A stretch of DNA of 64,000 nucleotides, from positions 62,001 to 126,000 of the forward strand of contig NZ_FNJL01000002.1 of NCBI RefSeq assembly GCF_900104515.1, written 5' to 3'. Shown here one piece after another: positions 47,292 through 57,403 of the stretch. The notes below the pieces were generated by a model. The model made no database searches. It was not told the DNA's origin and saw nothing but the letters and a program-made list of their open reading frames with translations. Source of the stretch: Paracidovorax cattleyae. Lineage in GTDB: Bacteria; Pseudomonadota; Gammaproteobacteria; Burkholderiales; Burkholderiaceae_C. Made by a program: the position numbers and the translations under genes. How positions within the stretch are numbered: the stretch's first letter is position 1; each line of letters starts with the position of its first letter.

Positions 47292-47972
47292 TCAGCCGGC
47301 CGGCTTGTGGCCGCCGGGCATGCCCGGATCGCCGTCCCCCGTCCGGGGATCGGGGTCGAAGCTGGCCCCTGGCGGCAGTTCCATGCCCGGGTGGACCAGC
47401 AGGGAGGTGGTCCGCAACTGCGTCGTGGTGCTGAGCGTGACCTCCGGAGCGCCTTCGCGCTGGCGCATGCCGCTGCGCAGGTACCGGTTGCGCTGGTCAT
47501 TGCGCGGCAGGAAGCGTGCCAGTTCGGTCAGGGCCATTTCATAAACGCCGCGCTTGAACTCCACGACGACGTCCAGCGGAACCCAGTAGTCGTTCCAGCG
47601 CCAGGCATCAAACTCGGGATGGTTGGTCGCCCGGAGGTTCAGATCCCAGTCGTGGCCGACCAGCTGGAGCAGGAACCAGATCTGCTTCTGGCCCTTGTAG
47701 TGGCCGCGTGCGTCACGGCGGATGTACCGGTCTGGCACCTCGTAGCGCAACCAGTCCCGTGTGCGGGCCACCACGCGGACGTGGCACGGCTGCAGCCCCA
47801 CCTCCTCGTGCAGTTCGCGAAACATGGCCTGCTCGGGGGTCTCCCCTCGATCAATGCCACCTTGCGGGAACTGCCAGCTGTGGGTGCGGATCCGCTTGCC
47901 CCAGAACACCTGGTTCCTCTGGTTGAGCAGGATGATGCCGACGTTGGGCCGAAAACCGTCCCGGTCGAGCAT
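47292..47972 (-). CDS. rppH: RNA pyrophosphohydrolase RppH
   Basis: A 226-residue Nudix enzyme that removes pyrophosphate from mRNA 5' ends to start decay. [17 protein letters not shown] is the family start. The Nudix box [23 protein letters not shown] occupies about 38-60. The region [21 protein letters not shown] is RppH-specific. Beyond residue ~165 is a 60-residue Pro/Gly-rich tail not needed for catalysis and common in beta-proteobacteria. It is divergent from proS. Confidence 0.95.
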   Translation of the reverse strand: MLDRDGFRPNVGIILLNQRNQVFWGKRIRTHSWQFPQGGIDRGETPEQAMFRELHEEVGLQPCHVRVVARTRDWLRYEVPDRYIRRDARGHYKGQKQIWFLLQLVGHDWDLNLRATNHPEFDAWRWNDYWVPLDVVVEFKRGVYEMALTELARFLPRNDQRNRYLRSGMRQREGAPEVTLSTTTQLRTTSLLVHPGMELPPGASFDPDPRTGDGDPGMPGGHKPAG

Positions 47973-48064
47973 AATCTAACCCCAATTTTTAAAACTGTAT
48001 CCATTATGCACGGGCATGGGTGCGCGGCAAGCGTACCGGCCCGGATGGTGAATTCCCTCGTGCA

Positions 48065-49810
48065 ATGAAAGCTTCCCAATTTTTCGTTTCCACCCTCAAG
48101 GAAGCCCCGGCGGACGCCGAGGTGGTGAGCCACAAGCTCATGACGCGCGCCGGGCTCATCAAGAAGCTGGGCGCCGGCATCTACAACTACATGCCGATGG
48201 GACTGCGCGTGATCCGGAAGGTGGAAGCCATCGTGCGCGAGGAAATGAACCGCGCCGGGGCCGTCGAGGTCACGATGCCCGTGGTGCAGCCGGCGGAGTT
48301 CTGGCAGGAAACGGGCCGTTTCGACAAGATGGGGCCCGAGCTGCTGCGCATCCGGGACCGCCACGGCCGTGACTTCGTCGTGCAGCCGACGAGCGAGGAA
48401 GTGGTCACCGACATCGCACGCCAGGAGTTGCGCAGCTACAAGCAGCTGCCCAAGAACCTCTACCAGATCCAGACCAAGTTCCGCGACGAGCGCCGCCCGC
48501 GCTTCGGGCTGATGCGCGGCCGCGAGTTCATCATGAAGGACGCCTATTCCTTCGACCGCGACCAGGCCGCGGCCAAGGCCAGCTACCAGGTGATGGCGCA
48601 GGCCTACCGCCGCATCTTCGACCGCTTCGGGCTGACCTACCGTGCGGTGGCCGCCGACAGCGGCGCGATCGGCGGCGATCTGAGCGAGGAATTCCAGGTG
48701 ATCGCCGCCACGGGCGAGGATGCCATCGTCTATTGCCCGCAGAGCGACTACGCGGCGAACATGGAGAAGGCCGAGGCGCTGGCCCCGCAGGGCGCGCGCC
48801 CCGCCGCGTCGCAGGCGCTCGCCAAGACCGCCACGCCCGGCAAAAGCACCTGCGCGGACGTCGCGCAATTGCTCGGTGTGCCGCTGCAGGCGACCGTGAA
48901 ATCGCTGGTACTGGCCACCGATGCAACGAACGAGTCCGGCGAGATCGTCCGCAGCCAGGTCTGGCTGCTGCTGCTGCGCGGCGACCACGACATGAACGAG
49001 ATCAAGGTCGGCAAGGTGCCCGGCCTGGACGCCGGCTTCCGCTTCGCCACCGTGGGCGAGATCGAGGACCATTTCGGCTGCAAGCCCGGCTACCTGGGCC
49101 CGCTGAACCTGCGCCAGCCCGTGAAGCTCGTGGTGGACCGCGAGGTGGCGGTCATGGCCGACTGGATCTGCGGCGCCAACGAGGTGGATTTCCACATGAC
49201 CGGCGTGAACTGGGGCCGCGACCTGCCCGAGCCAAGCCTGGTGGCCGACCTGCGCAACGTGGTGGCGGGCGATCCCTCCCCGGACGGCAAGGGCACGCTG
49301 GCGATCGAGCGCGGCATCGAGGTGGGCCACGTGTTCTACCTGGGCACCAAGTACAGCCGCGCCATGAACGCGACCTTCCTCGGCGAGGATGGCAAGCCGG
49401 CCTTCTTCGAGATGGGCTGCTACGGCATCGGCATTACCCGCCTGCCCGCGGCGGCCATCGAGCAGAACCACGACGAGCGTGGCATCATCTGGCCGGACGC
49501 GATCGCGCCGTTCACCGTGGTGGTGTGCCCGATCGGCATGGACCGCAGCGACGAGGTGCGCGCGGCGGCCGAGAAGCTGCATGCCGACCTGCTCGCGGCC
49601 GGCGTGGACGTGATCCTGGACGACCGCGGCGAGCGCCCGGGCGCGATGTTCGCCGACTGGGAACTCATCGGCGTGCCGCACCGCGTGGTGCTGTCCGACC
49701 GGGGCCTCAAGGAAGGCCAGGTCGAGTACCAGCACCGCCGGGACGCGGCGGCGACCAAGGTGGCGTCGGCCGATATATTTGCCTTCATCAAGGATCGAAT
49801 CAAGGTATGA
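48065..49810 (+). CDS. proS: Proline--tRNA ligase
   Basis: A 581-residue bacterial-type class II synthetase. Motif 2 ([21 protein letters not shown]) and the N-terminal motif region [21 protein letters not shown] are intact. The INS editing domain occupies the middle (about 225-405, containing VKSLVL and a YbaK-like core), and the anticodon-binding domain ends the protein. ATG 48065 ([13 protein letters not shown]) is the conserved start. Its stop overlaps the lytic transglycosylase start by 4 bp. Confidence 0.97.
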   Translation: MKASQFFVSTLKEAPADAEVVSHKLMTRAGLIKKLGAGIYNYMPMGLRVIRKVEAIVREEMNRAGAVEVTMPVVQPAEFWQETGRFDKMGPELLRIRDRHGRDFVVQPTSEEVVTDIARQELRSYKQLPKNLYQIQTKFRDERRPRFGLMRGREFIMKDAYSFDRDQAAAKASYQVMAQAYRRIFDRFGLTYRAVAADSGAIGGDLSEEFQVIAATGEDAIVYCPQSDYAANMEKAEALAPQGARPAASQALAKTATPGKSTCADVAQLLGVPLQATVKSLVLATDATNESGEIVRSQVWLLLLRGDHDMNEIKVGKVPGLDAGFRFATVGEIEDHFGCKPGYLGPLNLRQPVKLVVDREVAVMADWICGANEVDFHMTGVNWGRDLPEPSLVADLRNVVAGDPSPDGKGTLAIERGIEVGHVFYLGTKYSRAMNATFLGEDGKPAFFEMGCYGIGITRLPAAAIEQNHDERGIIWPDAIAPFTVVVCPIGMDRSDEVRAAAEKLHADLLAAGVDVILDDRGERPGAMFADWELIGVPHRVVLSDRGLKEGQVEYQHRRDAAATKVASADIFAFIKDRIKV

Positions 49811-50487
49811 ACTGGGGTGGTGGGGTGAGGGGCGGGACGCCCGGCAGGGGCCTGTCCCGGCGGGCGTGCGTGCTGGCCGGTGCGTCTTCAGGACTGGCCG
49901 GGTGGCTCGGCATGCCTGCGGCCGCCCATGCGGGCGGGCAGCTGGAAGAGCCGCTCATGGATTCGGTGCGCACCGCGCTCACGTCCGCGATCGCCAACCA
50001 GGCGCCTCCCGAGCCGAACTTCTCGACCACGGAAGCCCGCCTGCACTACCTGCGCTGGCTCGGCACCATGAGTGACCGCCTGCGGCGCCGCAAGCCGGAC
50101 TGGGAAGTGCGCCGCGACTTCCTGCAGACCGTGTGGTACGAATCCAAGCGTGCGGGCCTCGATGTATCGCTGGTGCTGGGGCTGGTGCAGGTGGAGAGCG
50201 CATTCCGCAAGTACGCCGTCTCCACCGTGGGGGCGCGCGGCTATATGCAGGTGATGCCGTTCTGGACGCGGGTCATCGGCGACGGCGACGCGAGCAAGCT
50301 GTTCCACATGCAGACCAACCTGCGGTTCGGCTGCGTGATTCTGCGCCACTACCTGGACCGCGAGCGCGGCGACCTGTTCATGACGCTCGGGCGCTACAAC
50401 GGCAGCCGCGGACGCTCGCCGTACCCGGACGCGGTGCTCGCGGCGCAGCGCAACTGGCTGTTCGAAGACCGCATCCGCTCCGCCTGA
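49807..50487 (+). CDS. Lytic transglycosylase (SLT domain), exported
   Basis: A 226-residue periplasmic enzyme predicted to cut peptidoglycan glycan strands. The leader has a Tat-like SRRACVL followed by a hydrophobic stretch and cleavage after AAAHA near 44. The SLT domain has catalytic Glu130 in [12 protein letters not shown] and the [12 protein letters not shown] and GRYNGSRG motifs. The ATG at 49807 overlaps the proS stop (ATGA), so the two are translationally coupled, a frequent pairing in Burkholderiales. Confidence 0.88.
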   Translation: MNWGGGVRGGTPGRGLSRRACVLAGASSGLAGWLGMPAAAHAGGQLEEPLMDSVRTALTSAIANQAPPEPNFSTTEARLHYLRWLGTMSDRLRRRKPDWEVRRDFLQTVWYESKRAGLDVSLVLGLVQVESAFRKYAVSTVGARGYMQVMPFWTRVIGDGDASKLFHMQTNLRFGCVILRHYLDRERGDLFMTLGRYNGSRGRSPYPDAVLAAQRNWLFEDRIRSA

Positions 50488-50506
50488 GCGCGCCGATGCG
50501 CCGCAT

Positions 50507-51838
50507 TTAGCCGGCCGGTGCCGGTCCGGGCCCCGCGGGATGGGCGCCGCCTTCCTGCAGGCGCGAGACCATGATCTGATCGATGCGGTAGCTGTCCACG
50601 TCGAGCACCTCGAACTTGTAGCCGCCCCAGTTCACGCTGTCCGTGCGGCGGGGCACGCGGCGCAGCATCACCATGAGGAAGCCCGCCAGGGTTTCATATT
50701 CGCCCGCATGGGGCAGCTCGTCGAGGTGCAGGGCCCGCAGCACGTCGCCCACGGGCGTGACGCCGTCGATCAGCCAGGAGTTCTCGTCGCGCCGGACGAT
50801 CTGCTCTTCGTCGTCGGGCCCGATCAGGTCGCCCATCACCGTGCTCATCACGTCGTTCAAGGTGACCACGCCCACGACGAGGCTGTACTCGTTGACGATC
50901 ACGGCGAAGTCCTCGTGCACCTGGCGGAACTGGTCCAGCACCTCGGCCAGCGAAAGGCGGTCGGGCACGATGAGCACCTTGTGCACGAGGCCTTCGTCCT
51001 TCAGGGAGATGGGCTGGTTGTTCAGCACGCGCTGGAACAGGTCCTTGGCATCGACGTAGCCGACGACGTGGTCGATGTCTCCCTCGCACACGGGGTAGGT
51101 GGAGAAGGGCTCCGCCGCGATGCGCGCGCGGATGAGCTGGTCCGGATCGTCGCGCAGGAAGAAGGCGATCCGGTCGCGCGGCGACATGGCGCTGCTCACG
51201 GGGCGGGAATCGAGTTCGAACACGTTCTCGATCACCTGTTGCTCGCGGGCCGCCAGCACGCCGGCCCGGGTACCGGCCTCCATCATGGCGAGGATGTCGT
51301 CGGAGGTGATGCGGTCGTCGCGCAGTGACGACAGGCCGAGCACGCGGAACAGCAGGTCGGCGGAGCGGCTGTAAAGCCAGACGACGGGCCGCAGCACCGC
51401 CATGAGAATCGCCATGGGACGCGCGACGACCACGGCGAGGCGCTCGGAGTTGACCATGCCCAGGCGCTTGGGGAACAGGTCGGCGAACAGGATGAAGAGC
51501 GAGGTGATGGTCAGGAACGATGCCAGGAAGCCGAAGGTTTCGGCACGCGCGTCGCCGAGCCAGAGCTGGAGCAGGGCGGTGAAGTGGGGGCTGAGCGCGC
51601 CTTCGCCGACGATGCCGCCGAGGATGGCCACGGCGTTCTGGCCCACCTGCACCACCGTGAAGTAGTCGCCCGGCTGCTCCTGCATGCGCATGACGCTCTC
51701 GGCGCGCGCTTCCCCCTCGTCAGCGAGCTGGCGCAGGCGCAGCCTGCGCGAGGCGGCCAGGGAGATCTCGGCGACGGAGAAGAAGGCGCTGGCCACGATG
51801 AGGAGGCCGATGAGGAAGAAGCTTTGCGACAGGGTCAT
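50507..51838 (-). CDS. CNNM/CBS-domain transporter (PaeA/YtfL type)
   Basis: A 443-residue inner-membrane protein. The N-terminal DUF21/CNNM membrane domain (about 1-190; AFFSVAEISLAASRRLRLRQLADEG, FADLFPKRLGM) is followed by two CBS domains and a CorC/HlyC C-terminal domain (about 360-430). The E. coli homologue YtfL/PaeA exports putrescine and cadaverine, so polyamine efflux is plausible. The start ATG 51838 (MTLSQSFFLIG) aligns with the homologue; the upstream ATG 51859 adds MAAPARP and cannot be excluded. Confidence 0.85.
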   Translation of the reverse strand: MTLSQSFFLIGLLIVASAFFSVAEISLAASRRLRLRQLADEGEARAESVMRMQEQPGDYFTVVQVGQNAVAILGGIVGEGALSPHFTALLQLWLGDARAETFGFLASFLTITSLFILFADLFPKRLGMVNSERLAVVVARPMAILMAVLRPVVWLYSRSADLLFRVLGLSSLRDDRITSDDILAMMEAGTRAGVLAAREQQVIENVFELDSRPVSSAMSPRDRIAFFLRDDPDQLIRARIAAEPFSTYPVCEGDIDHVVGYVDAKDLFQRVLNNQPISLKDEGLVHKVLIVPDRLSLAEVLDQFRQVHEDFAVIVNEYSLVVGVVTLNDVMSTVMGDLIGPDDEEQIVRRDENSWLIDGVTPVGDVLRALHLDELPHAGEYETLAGFLMVMLRRVPRRTDSVNWGGYKFEVLDVDSYRIDQIMVSRLQEGGAHPAGPGPAPAG

Positions 51839-52021
51839 GGGACGGGCGGGCGCCGCCATGGATTTGTCGTGTGAAGGGCCGTGCGCCAGCGTCCCGAGTG
51901 TACGCGGGCAGTGCGGGCGCGGCCGTGCGGAGCAGTCCACCCGGCTTGCGTGGTGGATCAGCGGGCAAGCGGAGTACGGCGGCTCCGCCGCCATGCCCGC
52001 ACGCCGTACAGGAACGGCCGG

Positions 52022-53032
52022 CTACTGCACGAAGCCCATGCGCGGCTTGCCGGACGCGCCGCGCGGCAGGTCGGACACCTCGACGGTGGAGCGGTGCTGC
52101 AGCCGGGCGTTGCCGAAGCCCGTCATGAGCGCCCGGCGCATCTCGCGCGGCGGCATCTGCGCCAGGATGTCCAGCACATCGGCCTGGGGTTCGGGATCGA
52201 TCAGCCGGCCCCAGTCGTGGCCCTCGCGGATGCCCTGGTAGAGGTTGCGCGCGATGGTGCGGGCCTGCTCCGGCGAGGGGGCCTGGACCTCGAACACGTT
52301 CATGCGGTTGAGGATGGGGTCGGGGATGCCGCGCTCGTCGTTGGCGGTGGTGATCCAGATTACCTGGCTGGCGTCGATGGCGATTTCCGCGAATTCGTCG
52401 GTGAAGCTCTGGGCCGTGTCGTGTTCCAGCAGGCCGTAGAGGGCACCCAGCGGGTCGTACTGCGCGTCGGGGGCGGCTTTGTCGATCTCGTCCACCACGA
52501 TGACGGGATTGGCGTATTCGCCGTCCACCAGGGCCTCGAAGACCTTGCCGGGGCGCGCGCCCTTCCATTGCGAGGACGATCCCGAGAGCAGCCATCCGGC
52601 GGTCATGGAGCTCATGGGCACGAGGTTCATGCCGGTGCCCAGCAGTTCGGCCAGCTGGCGCGCGAAGTGGGTCTTGCCGATGCCGGGAGGGCCGAGCAGC
52701 AGCATGGGCGTGACCTCCAGACCGTCGCGGCTGTCCTGTGCGAGGGCGACGTGGCGCTTCACATCGTCGAGCACGTCGGTGAAATTCGGAAGCTGCCCGT
52801 AGAGCCCGGCCATGTCGGGCACGCCCGAGGGCTTGACCTGGAAGCGTTCGGGCCCGCGTTCGAGCATGCGTTCGTACACGGCGCGCAGCGTTTCGTACTC
52901 ACGCTGGCTGCCGGCGTCCTGGAGCCGGGCGAGCTTGCGCTCCACATCGCCGGGCCGGAACACGTTGCGCAACTGGGCCACCGGCAGGCCCATCGAAGGC
53001 GATTGCGGGACAAGGCTGTGTGTCGTCGTCAT
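52022..53032 (-). CDS. Lon-like AAA ATPase without protease domain
   Basis: A 336-residue AAA+ protein. Walker A GPPGIGKTHFARQ is near 115-127, Walker B is in IVVDEIDKAA near 165, and sensor 1 is WITTANDE near 214. An arginine-finger-like region follows (DPILNRMNVF). It resembles the ATPase domain of Lon but has no Ser-Lys protease domain and no other recognised module. Role unknown. AGGAG before ATG 53032 supports the start. Neighbours: grxD upstream of it on the left transcript, ytfL-like gene downstream. Confidence 0.8.
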   Translation of the reverse strand: MTTTHSLVPQSPSMGLPVAQLRNVFRPGDVERKLARLQDAGSQREYETLRAVYERMLERGPERFQVKPSGVPDMAGLYGQLPNFTDVLDDVKRHVALAQDSRDGLEVTPMLLLGPPGIGKTHFARQLAELLGTGMNLVPMSSMTAGWLLSGSSSQWKGARPGKVFEALVDGEYANPVIVVDEIDKAAPDAQYDPLGALYGLLEHDTAQSFTDEFAEIAIDASQVIWITTANDERGIPDPILNRMNVFEVQAPSPEQARTIARNLYQGIREGHDWGRLIDPEPQADVLDILAQMPPREMRRALMTGFGNARLQHRSTVEVSDLPRGASGKPRMGFVQ

Positions 53033-53175
53033 GGCGCGCTCCTGGTTCGTTGGAGTGAAAGGGCACGCAACCATTCAAGCACACAACATGCCGGGTCCCA
53101 AAGATGGAAAAACCCCGTCAACCGGTAGCAGTTGTCCGGCAGCCACGCCCACGGGCCGTGCCCCTTCGCGGGCAA

Positions 53176-53200
53176 GAAAAAGCCGCCCCGGGGGGCGGCT
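53176..53200 (-). terminator. Intrinsic terminator after grxD
   Basis: On the minus strand AGCCGCCCC and GGGGCGGCT (53181-53189 and 53192-53200) form a 9-bp stem followed by TTTTTCTT. It lies 25 bp after the grxD stop. Confidence 0.85.
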
Positions 53201-53224
53201 GCATGCGAGCCTGCCGGGCGTGGC

Positions 53225-53557
53225 TCAGGCCTCTGCCTGGCCGCCGAGCACCTGCTTGAGTTCGCCCGACTCGTACAGCTCCATCATGATGTCCGAGCCG
53301 CCTATGAACTCGCCCTTCACGTACAGCTGCGGGATGGTGGGCCAGTTGCTGTATTCCTTGATGCCCTGGCGGATCTCCTGGTCTTCCAGCACGTTCACCG
53401 TGGCCACGGCCTTGGGGTCCACGCCGCAGGCCTTGAGGATCTGGATGGCGCGGCCCGAGAAGCCGCACATCGGGAAGCTGGCGCTGCCCTTCATGAACAG
53501 CAGGATGTCGTTGGACTTGACGAGGGCGTCGATGCGTTGCTGGGTGGTGTCGCTCAT
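53225..53557 (-). CDS. grxD: Monothiol glutaredoxin Grx4
   Basis: A 110-residue CGFS-type glutaredoxin that carries [2Fe-2S] clusters. The active site is Cys31 in [12 protein letters not shown], and the glutathione-binding blocks [19 protein letters not shown] and the preceding Lys22-equivalent are present. It overlaps the end of the long prmC frame (stop within the grxD start). This prfA-prmC-grxD order is typical of beta-proteobacteria. Confidence 0.96.
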   Translation of the reverse strand: MSDTTQQRIDALVKSNDILLFMKGSASFPMCGFSGRAIQILKACGVDPKAVATVNVLEDQEIRQGIKEYSNWPTIPQLYVKGEFIGGSDIMMELYESGELKQVLGGQAEA

Positions 53558-54540
53558 GGGTTGCTCCTGTAAGGGGCCGCGGTCGGGCGGCCATGGGGGA
53601 TTATTTCACTGCAGCCCCGAAGAAGGAGGCCTGCACCATCTGGGGGCATGTGCCGGGGTTTCCAGGGAGCGGCCGTGGCAGGCGCGCCGGGCATGCGTCC
53701 GCCGGTGCAGCGCGCATGGCCGGCGAGGTCGGCGCGGCTCTGCACGTCGGCATAGCCCGCGCTGCGCAGCAGCGCCTGCACGGCCTGCGCCTGGTTCCAG
53801 CCGTGCTCCAGCAGCAGCCATCCGCCCGGGGCGAGGCGGCTGGCAGACTGCACCACGATGGTGCGTATGTCGTCCAGCCCGTCCGGCCCGCTCGCCAGCG
53901 CCTGCCGCGGTTCGTGCACCAGCGCCGCCAGGTGCGGGTCGTCTTCTTCGATGTAGGGGGGGTTGGACACGATGGCGTCGAAGGGGCCGGAGATGCCGTC
54001 CAGCCAGTTCGTCCGGACGAAGTCCACGGGCAGGTGCAGCCGCCGCGCGTTGGCCTGGGCGACCGCGAGCGCGTCCGCGCTGGCATCCACGGCCAGCACC
54101 ACCTGCGCGCCGGGCAGCCCGTGCCGCAGGGCCAGGGCGATGGCGCCGCTGCCCGTGCCCAGGTCCGCCACGCGTGGCGCGGGCAGGGGGCGCAGGACCT
54201 CCAGCACCCAGTCCACCAGCGTTTCGGTGTCGGGGCGTGGATCGAGCACGCGCGCGTCCACCTGCAGCGACAGGCCGTAGAACTCCTTGCTACCCGTCAG
54301 GTAGGCCACGGGCTCGCCGGCCTGCCGGCGCGCGCAGAGAGCTTCGAAACCCTCCTGCTCCCCGGCGGACAGCCGGTCCCCGTCGTGGGCGAGCAGCCAG
54401 GCGCGGCCGGCGTCCGGGCGGCCGAGCATGTGCAGCAGCAGCATCTGCGCATCGATGCGCGCGAGGCCGAGCGCCTGGGCGTGCGCGAGCGCCTGGGCGA
54501 CCGTGAAGGGAGCCGGCGGGGGCGCGTAGGCGTCGTTCAT
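53554..54540 (-). CDS. prmC: Peptide chain release factor N5-glutamine methyltransferase, with odd C-terminal extension
   Basis: A 328-residue enzyme that methylates the GGQ glutamine of release factors. SAM motif DLGTGSG is at 126-132 and the substrate motif NPPY at 193-196. Homologues end near ...[13 protein letters not shown] (residue ~283). Here the frame continues for about 45 low-conservation residues ([18 protein letters not shown]... PYRSNP) and ends in an ATGA overlap with grxD. The extension may result from loss of the original stop or a small frameshift; the catalytic part is intact. Confidence 0.88.
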   Translation of the reverse strand: MNDAYAPPPAPFTVAQALAHAQALGLARIDAQMLLLHMLGRPDAGRAWLLAHDGDRLSAGEQEGFEALCARRQAGEPVAYLTGSKEFYGLSLQVDARVLDPRPDTETLVDWVLEVLRPLPAPRVADLGTGSGAIALALRHGLPGAQVVLAVDASADALAVAQANARRLHLPVDFVRTNWLDGISGPFDAIVSNPPYIEEDDPHLAALVHEPRQALASGPDGLDDIRTIVVQSASRLAPGGWLLLEHGWNQAQAVQALLRSAGYADVQSRADLAGHARCTGGRMPGAPATAAPWKPRHMPPDGAGLLLRGCSEIIPHGRPTAAPYRSNP

Positions 54541-54553
54541 GGCGCAGTGGACA

Positions 54554-55636
54554 TCAGGCCGCCGATTCCAGTTCGGCCAGCAGTTCGGCCTCGCGCGCGT
54601 GGCGCAGGGCCTCCAGCACCTCGCCCAGGTCGCCTTCCATGATGGCCAGCAGCTTGTAGAGCGTGAGGTTGATGCGGTGGTCGGTGAGTCGGCCCTGGGG
54701 GAAGTTGTAGGTGCGGATGCGGTCGGAGCGGTCGCCCGAGCCCACGAGGCCTTTGCGCAGCGCGGCCTCCCTGGCGGCGCGCTCGCTGCGCTCCTTTTCC
54801 TGGATGCGCGCCTGCAGCACCTGCAGCGCCTTGGCCTTGTTGCTGTGCTGGCTGCGGCCGTCCTGGCATTCGGCCACGATGCCGGTGGGCAGGTGGACCA
54901 CGCGCACGGCGGAGTCGGTCTTGTTGATGTGCTGGCCGCCCGCGCCGCTGGCGCGGAAGGTGTCGATGCGCAGGTCGGCCGGGTTCAGCGTGATCGCCTG
55001 CTGCTCGTCGGGCTCGGGCATCACGGCCACGGTGCAGGCGCTGGTGTGGATGCGGCCCTGGGTCTCGGTGGCGGGCACGCGCTGCACGCGGTGGCCGCCG
55101 GATTCGAAGCGCAGCGCGCCATAGACGCCGTCGCCTTCCACGCGCAGCACCACTTCCTTGTAGCCGCCGATCTCGTTGTCGCTGGCGCTCAGGATCTCCA
55201 CCTTCCAGCCGGCCGTGGCCGCGTATCGGGTGTACATGCGGGCCAGGTCGCCCGCGAACAGCGCGGATTCGTCGCCGCCCGTGCCGGCGCGGATTTCCAG
55301 GAAGGCATTGCGCGCCTCGTCGGGGTCGCGGGGCAGCAGCAAGCGCTGCAGTTCATCCTCCAGCTGCACCAGTTCGGCTTCGGCAGTGGCGATCTCTTCC
55401 CGGGCCATGTCGGCCATGTCCGGGTCGTCCAGCATCTCGCGCGCGCCGGCCAGGTCGGCCTCGCGCTGGCGATAGCGCGCATAGCGGCCGGCGATCTGCG
55501 TCACCTCGGCGTGCTCGCGCGAGATGGTGCGGTACTGGGCCATGTCGGACATGATGTCCTCGCGCGAGAGCAGGAAGTCGAGCTCTTCGAGGCGCTGGGC
55601 GTAGCGTTCCAGCTGGCTTCTGAGGAAGGGTTTCAT
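54554..55636 (-). CDS. prfA: Peptide chain release factor 1
   Basis: A 360-residue RF1. The codon-recognition tripeptide is PAT in RVPATETQG, and the catalytic GGQ is in [16 protein letters not shown] near 231-235. [18 protein letters not shown] is the conserved domain-2 block. ATG 55636 ([16 protein letters not shown]) gives the normal length. Start of prmC follows 13 bp after the stop, so prfA-prmC is an operon. Confidence 0.97.
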   Translation of the reverse strand: MKPFLRSQLERYAQRLEELDFLLSREDIMSDMAQYRTISREHAEVTQIAGRYARYRQREADLAGAREMLDDPDMADMAREEIATAEAELVQLEDELQRLLLPRDPDEARNAFLEIRAGTGGDESALFAGDLARMYTRYAATAGWKVEILSASDNEIGGYKEVVLRVEGDGVYGALRFESGGHRVQRVPATETQGRIHTSACTVAVMPEPDEQQAITLNPADLRIDTFRASGAGGQHINKTDSAVRVVHLPTGIVAECQDGRSQHSNKAKALQVLQARIQEKERSERAAREAALRKGLVGSGDRSDRIRTYNFPQGRLTDHRINLTLYKLLAIMEGDLGEVLEALRHAREAELLAELESAA

Positions 55637-55742
55637 TCTGGGAGAGAGGATGGCTGCGGTCGTTGTTCGCAGACCGGGGCATCCGGGTGCGGATGCTGGA
55701 GGCCAGAGAGGGTGAGGCCTGGCGGCAGGGCGGCGGGCGCCG

Positions 55743-57041
55743 CTACAGGCCGCTCTTGGACTGCGAGCGCAGGAAAAGGCGGGAGACGGTCTGGGCCGTC
55801 TGGGCGCGCGTGTCGGCATCGCCTGCGCGCAACTCGGCCAGGGTGCCGTGCAGCATCTTCTGCGTGAGGCCGCGCGAGAGCGCTTCCAGCACGGCGTCCA
55901 TGTCCTCGCCCCTGGCGATGAGCTTCTTGGCGCGTGCGATCTCCAGCGCACGCCATTCGTCCGCCTGGGCGTGGATCTGCTGGATGAGCGGCACCACGCC
56001 GCCCACGGGGCTGCGCTGGTCCATCCAGTGCATGAAGCTCTGCACGCCCGCGTCGATGATGGCCTCGGCCTGCGCGACGGCCGCCTGGCGGCTGGCCTGC
56101 GCGGTCTGCACCACGCTGGCGAGGTCGTCCACGGTGTAGAGGTAGATGTCCTCGAGCGCCTTCACCTCGGGCTCGATGTCGCGCGGCACGGCCAGATCGA
56201 CCATGAACATGGGGCGGTGGCGGCGTTTCTTGAGCGCGCGCTCGACGGCGCCCAGGCCGATGATGGGCAGGCTGCTGGCGGTGCAACTGACCACGGCGTC
56301 GAACTCGTGCAGGCGGTCGGGCAGGTCGGCCAGGCGCATGACCTCGCCGCCAAAGCGGGAGGCGAGCTTCTCGCCGCGCTCCAGCGTGCGGTTGGCGATG
56401 GCGAGGCTCTTGGGGTTCTTCGCCGCGAAGTGGGTGGCAGCGAGCTCGATCATCTCGCCCGCGCCCACGAAGAGGATGCGGATCTCGGTCAGGTCTTCGA
56501 ACAGCTGCCCGGCCAGGCGCACGGCGGCGGCGGCCATGCTGATGCTGTGGGCGCCGATCTCGGTGCTGGTGCGCACTTCCTTGGCGACGGCGAAGCTGCG
56601 CTGGAAGAGCTGGTTGAGCGTGGTGCCGAGTGCGCCGGCGGTCTCCGCCGCGCGCACGGCGTCCTTCATCTGGCCGAGAATCTGGGCCTCGCCCAGCACC
56701 ATCGAATCGAGCCCGCTGGCCACGCGGAACGCGTGGCGCGCGACGAGGCTTTCTTCGAGCGTGTAGGAGTGCGAGCGCAGCAGCGAGGGGCTCACGCCGC
56801 CGCTGTGGGCGAGCCAGTCGAGCGTGTGGTCCAGTGCCGGCTGCTGGCCGGCGCAGTAGATTTCGGTGCGGTTGCAGGTGGAGAGGATGGCGGTTTCCAC
56901 CTGCGGATGGCGCGTGGTGCCGCCCAGCGACTGGCGCAGGCCCTGCAGCGTGGGCGCGATCTGGTCGATGGCGAAAGCAAAACGGCCGCGCAGATCGAGC
57001 GGCGCGGTCGTGTGGTTGATGCCGAGTGCCCAGACTGCCAT
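55743..57041 (-). CDS. hemA: Glutamyl-tRNA reductase
   Basis: A 432-residue enzyme for the first committed step of C5-pathway heme synthesis. The catalytic cysteine is Cys56 in [11 protein letters not shown]. The NADPH domain has [20 protein letters not shown], and the C-terminal dimerisation helix ends [28 protein letters not shown] is the standard start. It lies 106 bp upstream of prfA on the same strand, the classical hemA-prfA-prmC arrangement. Confidence 0.97.
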   Translation of the reverse strand: MAVWALGINHTTAPLDLRGRFAFAIDQIAPTLQGLRQSLGGTTRHPQVETAILSTCNRTEIYCAGQQPALDHTLDWLAHSGGVSPSLLRSHSYTLEESLVARHAFRVASGLDSMVLGEAQILGQMKDAVRAAETAGALGTTLNQLFQRSFAVAKEVRTSTEIGAHSISMAAAAVRLAGQLFEDLTEIRILFVGAGEMIELAATHFAAKNPKSLAIANRTLERGEKLASRFGGEVMRLADLPDRLHEFDAVVSCTASSLPIIGLGAVERALKKRRHRPMFMVDLAVPRDIEPEVKALEDIYLYTVDDLASVVQTAQASRQAAVAQAEAIIDAGVQSFMHWMDQRSPVGGVVPLIQQIHAQADEWRALEIARAKKLIARGEDMDAVLEALSRGLTQKMLHGTLAELRAGDADTRAQTAQTVSRLFLRSQSKSGL

Positions 57042-57120
57042 ACCCGGATTATAAAATTTCCACCCCGCCCGTGTGCTTCCCGCAGCACAAGGGTCTTGAT
57101 CTGCGTCATGCCCTTGCGCT

Positions 57121-57396
57121 ATGGACCCGACTGCCGCCGCACTCCACCTGCTGAATTTCATGGCGCCCGCCCTGGGCGTGGCGCTGTTGCTGGCCTGCCT
57201 GGCCGCGCTCTGCTTCCGCGGAACGCCCCGCAGCGTCGGGTTCCCGGGGCAGGTGGCCGTGAGCTTTGCCGTGGGCCTCGGGGTGTGCGTGGCCGGGCTG
57301 GTGCTGACCGGGCGGGACGGGAAGATGCTGACCTACGCCGCCCTGGTGGCGGCGTGCGGCACGGTGCAGTGGGTGCTGGTGCGAGGCTGGCGTTGA
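57121..57396 (+). CDS. Small hydrophobic membrane protein of unknown function
   Basis: A 91-residue protein with three likely membrane helices (about 13-33, 43-61, 67-87). Sequence features include [38 protein letters not shown] do not recognise a named family. It is divergent from hemA (79 bp between starts) and convergent with the DHA2-type pump, 8 bp apart. Codon use matches the neighbours, so it is probably real. Confidence 0.65.
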   Translation: MDPTAAALHLLNFMAPALGVALLLACLAALCFRGTPRSVGFPGQVAVSFAVGLGVCVAGLVLTGRDGKMLTYAALVAACGTVQWVLVRGWR

Positions 57397-57403
57397 GAGG
57401 CCC

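Noticed and set aside
48733-50487. A 584-codon plus-strand frame overlapping proS and ending in the transglycosylase
   Set aside because: The first part is proS in the wrong frame; the genuine protein starts at ATG 49807 with a signal peptide.
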